A stretch of 54,963 nucleotides of DNA from Micavibrio sp. Lineage in GTDB: Bacteria; Patescibacteriota; Minisyncoccia; Moranbacterales; GCA-2747515. Under the pieces are notes generated by a model. That model had not been told where the DNA came from and did not search any database. It saw only the letters and a program-made list of their open reading frames with translations. Where the stretch lies: the NCBI GenBank assembly GCA_020718085.1, contig DYDB01000003.1, positions 6,606-61,568 of the forward strand, in the 5' to 3' direction. Position numbers and translations under genes: made by a program. Shown here in pieces: positions 50,583 through 54,963 of the stretch. The first letter of the stretch is position 1. Every line of letters starts with the position of its first letter.

Positions 50583-51587
50583 TTACTGACAATCTGCATC
50601 ACAGGCAATACCATCATCATCGCCATCACGCGCTGAACATCCACACACATTAAGCTGATATTGTGCTTCTGCACAGGAGCTCATGTTTGGACATGTTTTG
50701 CTACAATTGCAAGTATAGCTTGAGTTTTCCTTTTTTACCGGTACAGCTGGAGTGATCACAGTATTTGCTTCTTTTTTTGTCTCAGTAGTAATTGTACTAG
50801 CCGTTACTGAAACATCACACACACCATCTGCCCACAATCCTCTCTTTTGTTCTTTTGCTTCTTTTTCTGCATTTTTGTATAGATCTTGATATTTATATGG
50901 TGTTTTGTATGTGTATTCATTGGCATATCCCTCTTTGATCATGTATTCACCAAAATTCGTTCCATCCTCCAAAAATACAAAGCGCAACAGTCTGTTGTAT
51001 TTATCAAGGTTTCCCTGCGTAGCATCTTCTTCAAGATAAACTTTTTTCCCTGATAATAATTCCTTTGCTTTTGTAGATGCTTCTTTGCCGAAACACTCAA
51101 CAGGTTTTCGCGGATCCACTGTTTCTGGCGTATTGATCCCAATCATGCGAATCACTTCATCTTTTCCATCAATGTTAATTTTTATAGTGTCGCCATCCAC
51201 CACATGTACAACATCATGCAAAGAACCTTTTTCCGAACCTTGTTCTTGTTCTGTATTTCTCTCTGTTACACCAACCGCAACTTTTTCCGCATTTTCATTG
51301 GATGTTGTCTTCGTGCGAAGTTGTTCTTGCAGATTTTCTATTTCAGCAGTCAATCGTGCTATTTCAACATCTTTTTGTGCAATGTCCACATTGGCGTGAT
51401 CTGTTGAATCATCCAGTGAAACACTGTAGCCAATGATAGCAAGAACTGCAATAATAGAAGAAATAATCGCAGCTTTATTCGAAGATGTGTTTGGACTTTT
51501 ATTCAACGCTTCTTGTCTAATTTTTTGTAAATATGCCTCTTCAGAGGAAGACAATTTTCTTCCATAACGCATCTTATGATCCCACAT
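50583..51587 (-). CDS. membrane-anchored thermonuclease with Excalibur-like C-terminus
   Basis: Staphylococcal-nuclease-type enzyme acting outside the membrane. Seen: 334 aa. A transmembrane helix (about residues 42-59, AAIISSIIAVLAIIGYSV) is followed by a short coiled coil (IARLTAEIENLQEQLR). The SNase domain (about 122-258) has VVDGDTIKINIDG, VIRMIGINTPET with the catalytic-type arginine and glutamate, and DKYNRLLRFVF with the second arginine. The C-terminus (about 290-334) is cysteine-rich and ends in DGDDDGIACD, the calcium-binding Excalibur motif, preceded by CSKTCPNMSSC. The build suggests a surface DNase or RNase, perhaps for nucleotide scavenging by a host-dependent cell. Confidence 0.9.
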   Translation of the reverse strand: MWDHKMRYGRKLSSSEEAYLQKIRQEALNKSPNTSSNKAAIISSIIAVLAIIGYSVSLDDSTDHANVDIAQKDVEIARLTAEIENLQEQLRTKTTSNENAEKVAVGVTERNTEQEQGSEKGSLHDVVHVVDGDTIKINIDGKDEVIRMIGINTPETVDPRKPVECFGKEASTKAKELLSGKKVYLEEDATQGNLDKYNRLLRFVFLEDGTNFGEYMIKEGYANEYTYKTPYKYQDLYKNAEKEAKEQKRGLWADGVCDVSVTASTITTETKKEANTVITPAVPVKKENSSYTCNCSKTCPNMSSCAEAQYQLNVCGCSARDGDDDGIACDADCQ

Positions 51588-51612
51588 AACGTACCTATGA
51601 ATATTTTTTTAC

Positions 51613-51642
51613 AGTATACTCCTGTTAGACAAAATTACACAA
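51613..51642 (-). promoter_or_regulatory. promoter of the thermonuclease gene
   Basis: TTGTGT (51642-51637) and TATACT (51618-51613), 18 bp apart on the minus strand. Confidence 0.6.
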
Positions 51643-51660
51643 TTTTTGTTTAATAAACAG

Positions 51661-51690
51661 AAAACGACAGATGAGATCACCTGCCGTTTT
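51661..51690 (-). terminator. intrinsic terminator of the 51709 gene
   Basis: AAAACGACAG (51661-51670) pairs with CTGCCGTTTT (51681-51690) with one G-T pair. Confidence 0.75.
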
Positions 51691-51708
51691 GATTTCTGGA
51701 TACTGCAT

Positions 51709-52296
51709 TCAACATTTCGCCATAATAGATTGCTCGAATGAAATTACGATTTTTTCAAGCTTTTTCTGATATTCCTTTAACCTTTCAGTTATTGGTCTGG
51801 AATTTAGATTCGTATTTGCCCAAAAGTTGTTCATTTCAGGACAATCGGCAGAAGCAATCGCACCATTATGATGTTTTAACTTTACTGTCACTGCAGGAGT
51901 GTTTTTGGTTGGACCGATAGTTACCGTTCCATTAGCAAAATCAAACGCCATCGGGACACCTTCACCATCTGATAAATTTTCGAAATGATCTGAAATTGGA
52001 AACTGAACAAAAGCACTTCTTGTAAGACACCTCTCGTGATGACTTATGTTTCTTAGTCTCCTCATAAACTTGAAAAGTATCTCCCTTTCTCTCTCGACAC
52101 ATGTAGAATCATACCATTTTTTAAAATGCTCATCGCAACCTTTCTTATGCCTTTGCTCATTGAATAACTCTCTGACAGAAATCGCAGAGTTGAGATAAGC
52201 ACTAAGATAAAAGTCCATTTCCATGCCATGAGATGAGAGTATTTTGGCGAGAAAAAATCTGCATTCCTCCATCTTTTTTCTTATATCAGTCTCCAT
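51709..52296 (-). CDS. candidate HEPN/Abi-like protein
   Basis: Seen: 195 aa, predicted helical. Residues 76-92 read KFMRRLRNISHHERCLT: R82-N-I-S-H-H87 is an R-x4-H motif with the polar asparagine right after the arginine, the canonical HEPN ribonuclease pattern also found in Abi-type phage-exclusion proteins (RNI.xHH). Long helices precede it (FYLSAYLNSAISVRELF). A short beta part (FANGTVTIGPTKNTPAVTVKL) and a C-terminal helix follow. It is a single-gene unit with a consensus promoter and a terminator; no partner nucleotidyltransferase or antitoxin is next to it. RNase activity is inference from the motif. Confidence 0.65.
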   Translation of the reverse strand: METDIRKKMEECRFFLAKILSSHGMEMDFYLSAYLNSAISVRELFNEQRHKKGCDEHFKKWYDSTCVEREREILFKFMRRLRNISHHERCLTRSAFVQFPISDHFENLSDGEGVPMAFDFANGTVTIGPTKNTPAVTVKLKHHNGAIASADCPEMNNFWANTNLNSRPITERLKEYQKKLEKIVISFEQSIMAKC

Positions 52297-52351
52297 GCAC
52301 CCTCCACGTTGAATTGACTACATTAAAGAACTTACTTGAACAGAACAAACA

Positions 52352-52380
52352 ATTATAAATGAAAAGACAACAAAAGTCAA
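52352..52380 (-). promoter_or_regulatory. consensus sigma70 promoter of the 51709 gene
   Basis: TTGACT (52380-52375) and TATAAT (52357-52352), 17 bp apart on the minus strand. Confidence 0.85.
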
Positions 52381-52460
52381 TGCATGATTGGACAAGCTTT
52401 GTTTTCAATATTTCTAAAAAAAATGTCTAACCAGGACAGTTCTCGACGTATGCCTAGTAC

Positions 52461-53198
52461 TTAAAAAGTGTCTAGATCCACATTATGATAATCAATGAAT
52501 TTTTGTTCCACGAGGTCATATTGTCCTTTGTATGGATTTGATGCGCTGTTTATATGTAACGGATCTTTTTGGAAAAGATACACTTGTCCGCGTGGTGGTC
52601 TGCCTGGATATGCCAGAAGGATCCACTGTTCTCGTCCATTCACAAAATCATTTTGCAACGTCAATTGTCGATTGAGCAAAAGATAGACAAAAGTGTGTTC
52701 TTCCAGATAGAAATTAATTTGTTGTGGTGTGAGTTCTTTGCCTTGTTCCTGTGCATCACGCGCTACTTGCTTTTGAAAATCTTCATCTGATTCATAAAAA
52801 TCCTTGATCGCACGAAACGTGCTAAAGAAATCATTGTGTGAAAGATACATCTGAAACCACGAGTCAAAATGAAATGCCGAATCAATTTGAAATTTGCGGA
52901 AATTCTTTGCAACAAGTTTACGCACACCGCCCATGTGGCTGACAGCATTTTGTGCAAATCTATTTTTTGTTTCGTATGCTTCTTTTTCGAAATTCATATA
53001 CAATCCCTCGGAATAAATAAAGTTTGCACCAACTTTGTTCACAACGATCTTATGGAGGAAATGTTCCAATGCATTGATGCATTCTTGCGGTGATTGCGCA
53101 TTGGCTATTCTGCTCATTGATATAGGTAAGACAATGATACCCCAATCTTGCGGGAACTTATTGATGTCAAAGAATTTATTTTTTTCTGAGAAGCTCAT
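52461..53198 (-). CDS. unknown soluble protein
   Basis: Not recognised. Seen: 245 aa, no signal peptide or membrane helix. The N-terminus MSFSEKNKFFDINKFPQDWG leads to a hydrophobic strand GIIVLPISMSRIAN. The middle is aromatic and helical (FHFDSWFQMYLSHNDFFSTF), and the C-terminal third has a beta-like WILLAYPGRPPRGQVYLF and ends in YHNVDLDTF. It lies directly downstream of tRNA-Ala and rodA on the same strand with no terminator seen between, so it may be part of that transcript. It marks the return to what looks like core sequence. Confidence 0.7.
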   Translation of the reverse strand: MSFSEKNKFFDINKFPQDWGIIVLPISMSRIANAQSPQECINALEHFLHKIVVNKVGANFIYSEGLYMNFEKEAYETKNRFAQNAVSHMGGVRKLVAKNFRKFQIDSAFHFDSWFQMYLSHNDFFSTFRAIKDFYESDEDFQKQVARDAQEQGKELTPQQINFYLEEHTFVYLLLNRQLTLQNDFVNGREQWILLAYPGRPPRGQVYLFQKDPLHINSASNPYKGQYDLVEQKFIDYHNVDLDTF

Positions 53199-53240
53199 AA
53201 TAAGATGAAAATATTGATCTTAATGTTCAATTTATTTCTG

Positions 53241-53313
53241 TGGACCATACCGGGATCGAACCGGTCACCTCATCCATGCCATGGATGCACTCTACCAAAT
53301 GAGCTAATGGCCC
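53241..53313 (-). tRNA. tRNA-Ala, anticodon GGC
   Basis: 73 nt, full cloverleaf on the minus strand: 7-bp acceptor GGGCCAT/ATGGTCC with the G3-U70 pair that is the alanine identity element, D-arm GCTC...GAGT, anticodon stem CATCC/GGATG with loop ATGGCAT (anticodon GGC), 5-nt variable loop, T-arm ACCGG-TTCGATC-CCGGT. The 3' CCA is not encoded (CAG follows the discriminator A) and must be added by the CCA enzyme. Confidence 0.97.
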
Positions 53314-53340
53314 AAACCTTTTGACTATTGTATCACAAAA

Positions 53341-54453
53341 TTAATAGGATTCAATATAATTCTTCATCGTCACTTCACGGCGCAGGTACACGCTCATCAC
53401 AATCCCGCAGGCAATGAGCACGCTGAGAAGCGAACTTCCCCCGTAACTGATAAGCGGAAGCGGAATACCCGTCACCGGCATCACGCCGATATTCATGCCC
53501 ACATTGATCGTAAAGTGGATGAAGAACAGTGCCATCACACCCACTACTACAAAATATCCGAACGCATCTCGCGCCTGTCCCGCGATGAAATAGAAACGGA
53601 AGAATAGCGTGAAAAAAAGACCAAATAATACAATTGTTCCCATGAAACCTACAGATTCCACAATTGTTGCAAAGATGAAATCTGTGTGTTTTTCCGGCAG
53701 GAAGTTGAGTTGTGATTGTGAACCATAACCAAATCCTTGGCCAAACATGCCCCCATTTCCCACTGTGATGATCGACTGCAGCACGTTATACCCCGTGCCT
53801 TGCGGATCAAGCTCGGGATGGATGAAGTTGATGATACGCGCCCGTTGATATGGTGCAAAAACTTGCCATGCAATAAATGAAAGGACACACCCCAAAACAA
53901 CAAATGAGAGAAGAAATCTTTTTTTGATCCCCGACACGAAGATCATCCAAAACCAAATGCCATACAAGACGATTGCTGAACCAAAATCCGGCTGGAGCAA
54001 AACAAAAACTGCCATGATGCTTGTGAGAATGAACGATGCAATGATCGTTGTGATCTCACCTAATTCTCCGCGTTTTTTTGAGATAAAGTGTGCCAAAAAT
54101 ATGATCATGAAGATCTTGATGATCTCAACAGGTTGGATGTATGTAAATCCCAAATTCAACCAGCCTGATGTGCCACGCAATGTTGTCCCAAAAAGCACAG
54201 TGATGATGAGCAGTGCGATCGATACAAAATACAAAAATGTGCTGTATGAACGCAAAATACTATAATCGATCACACCAAATAAAATAAAAACCACGAAGCC
54301 TACACCGACATATGTGAGATGTTTTACAAAGATCGTATTGTCACTGCCTTCTCCATAGGAAAAAACACTCCACAAAGCAATTGTGCCAAATGCCAAGAGA
54401 AGGACCACAGTAAAAAAATAGATGAGGTCGAAAGAAAAGATTTTCCGAAGCAT
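53341..54453 (-). CDS. rodA: RodA peptidoglycan glycosyltransferase (SEDS family)
   Basis: SEDS glycosyltransferase of the elongasome, polymerising lipid II together with a class B PBP. Seen: 370 aa with about ten transmembrane helices starting at residue 10. SEDS hallmarks are GTSGWLNLGFTYIQPVEI (in part), with the conserved P-E near 109-112, FGSAIVLYGIW, the large loop RARIINFIHPELDPQGTGYNVLQSI (short pieces: RARI, DPQGTGYN), HTDFIFATIVE, and PLPLISYGGSSLL near the C-terminus. The D-F-I-F segment contains the catalytic-type aspartate. Length fits RodA rather than FtsW. It lies between a partial gene and tRNA-Ala. mreB and murA in the same window complete the elongation theme; a PBP2 gene is not visible. 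Confidence 0.94.
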   Translation of the reverse strand: MLRKIFSFDLIYFFTVVLLLAFGTIALWSVFSYGEGSDNTIFVKHLTYVGVGFVVFILFGVIDYSILRSYSTFLYFVSIALLIITVLFGTTLRGTSGWLNLGFTYIQPVEIIKIFMIIFLAHFISKKRGELGEITTIIASFILTSIMAVFVLLQPDFGSAIVLYGIWFWMIFVSGIKKRFLLSFVVLGCVLSFIAWQVFAPYQRARIINFIHPELDPQGTGYNVLQSIITVGNGGMFGQGFGYGSQSQLNFLPEKHTDFIFATIVESVGFMGTIVLFGLFFTLFFRFYFIAGQARDAFGYFVVVGVMALFFIHFTINVGMNIGVMPVTGIPLPLISYGGSSLLSVLIACGIVMSVYLRREVTMKNYIESY

Positions 54454-54489
54454 AGAAAAACAACGTGATAATTAACGCGCAGATGTTCC

Positions 54490-54963
54490 TTATTCCGATA
54501 CGGGAATAAATTTCTTCATGAAGTTGAGCGAGTCAAAAACATTTGCCTCTGCTTGCATACTGGATGCTGCAATTGTTCCCGGAAATTTGTGCGGCCACGT
54601 GAGTCGAAATTCTCGTTTTGAATCTGCATCCAATGTTTTTTGGACCGTTTTGTTCGCTGCGATCGGCACACCTCGCTCATCCAAGAGAATAACATTGATT
54701 ACCACATCGTGAAAGTCATACGCACTTTCATTGGACACGAGCCCAAATGCCTCTGCATAATCCGTTGTATTTTCCACCAACCCAAAACGTTGATTGCGCA
54801 CGATGATCTGCGGACTGTCAAAGTTCGTAAATTTCACCCAATCCACTTTATCTATGGTCACATTCACGTTTGACGCTGTTTGTGTTGCCTCCATACCGAT
54901 CTCTACGATGTACTTGTTCTCATTTGGCAAAATAAATGTCATACCGGTGCGTTTTGCCAAAAT
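54490..54963 (-). CDS. partial protein, C-terminal part only, unknown
   Basis: The frame is open to the right window edge, so the start is outside; at least 157 residues are visible. No catalytic motif is seen. The visible part is predicted all-beta (YIVEIGMEATQTASNVNVTIDKVDWVKF in pieces: KYIVEIGM, VNVTIDKVDW, IIVRNQRFGLVEN). FHDVVINVILLDERGVPIAANKT and FRLTWPHKFPG follow, which recalls the FxLYD-type exported beta domain. It ends 36 bp before rodA, so the two are probably co-transcribed. An exported, membrane-anchored accessory of the wall machinery is plausible but unproven. Confidence 0.65.
   Translation of the reverse strand: MLAKRTGMTFILPNENKYIVEIGMEATQTASNVNVTIDKVDWVKFTNFDSPQIIVRNQRFGLVENTTDYAEAFGLVSNESAYDFHDVVINVILLDERGVPIAANKTVQKTLDADSKREFRLTWPHKFPGTIAASSMQAEANVFDSLNFMKKFIPVSE

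Noticed and set aside
52297-52460. Hidden small gene
   Set aside because: Only the promoter of the 51709 gene is visible; no frame with start signal.
1-54963. Alternative genetic code (TGA as glycine, as in Gracilibacteria)
   Set aside because: TGA ends intact full-length genes, for example the GT-C gene at 26481-26483 with a standard ATGA overlap, and conserved genes have no internal TGA.

Overview
The window looks like a chromosomal segment of an uncultivated Patescibacteria (Candidate Phyla Radiation) bacterium. The reasons are an AT-rich sequence with standard stop usage (TGA is a stop, for example at 26481-26483), many lipid-linked or GT4 glycosyltransferases, a type-IV-secretion-like ATPase with a VirB1/VirB2-like pair, and many membrane-anchored proteins that I cannot assign to a family. 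The lineage call is inference from gene content; no rRNA is present. Most genes lie on the minus strand. Vegetative promoters are easy to read: TTGACA-like and TATAAT-like boxes with 17-18 bp spacing.

Layout. 0-8 kb: truncated dxs, a divergent sufS-sufU-sufT-like cluster, small secreted or anchored proteins, a Nudix hydrolase, ispG, manC and a LexA/signal-peptidase-like protein. dxs and ispG give two steps of the MEP isoprenoid route, and the Suf genes could supply the Fe-S cluster that IspG needs. 8-12 kb: a nucleotidyltransferase-like protein and uvrA. 12-24.8 kb: a large minus-strand locus encoding a VirD4/TraG-like ATPase, three large membrane/coiled-coil proteins that share sequence modules, two paralogous ~110-aa proteins and one small partner. 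This is the best candidate for an undescribed system. 24.9-33 kb: two overlapping GT-C glycosyltransferases, ftsQ-like, holB (delta prime), and two GT4 glycosyltransferases. 33-37 kb: an operon murA - HD hydrolase - Nudix/MazG fusion - mreB, preceded by an independent small transcription unit (ncRNA candidate, 37018-37281). 37.3-41.1 kb: VirB2-like pilin, lytic transglycosylase, bL25 and two unassigned proteins.

41.1-52.4 kb is an accessory region. It holds a cluster of palindromic repeats, single-gene units with their own promoters or terminators, a STAND NTPase with a glycine-zipper insertion, a P-loop kinase, two candidate HEPN proteins, a thermonuclease with an Excalibur-type tail, and several proteins I do not recognise. 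Several of these genes are separated by a degenerate intergenic repeat that even includes the 3' coding end of two of them, which suggests cassette-like exchange, perhaps of defence genes. 52.4-55 kb returns to core functions: an unassigned protein, tRNA-Ala(GGC), rodA and the C-terminus of a further protein.

Cell-envelope growth (MurA, MreB, RodA, FtsQ, glycosyltransferases) and a secretion/conjugation-like apparatus dominate the window. All function calls rest on motifs read by eye; no database search was run.
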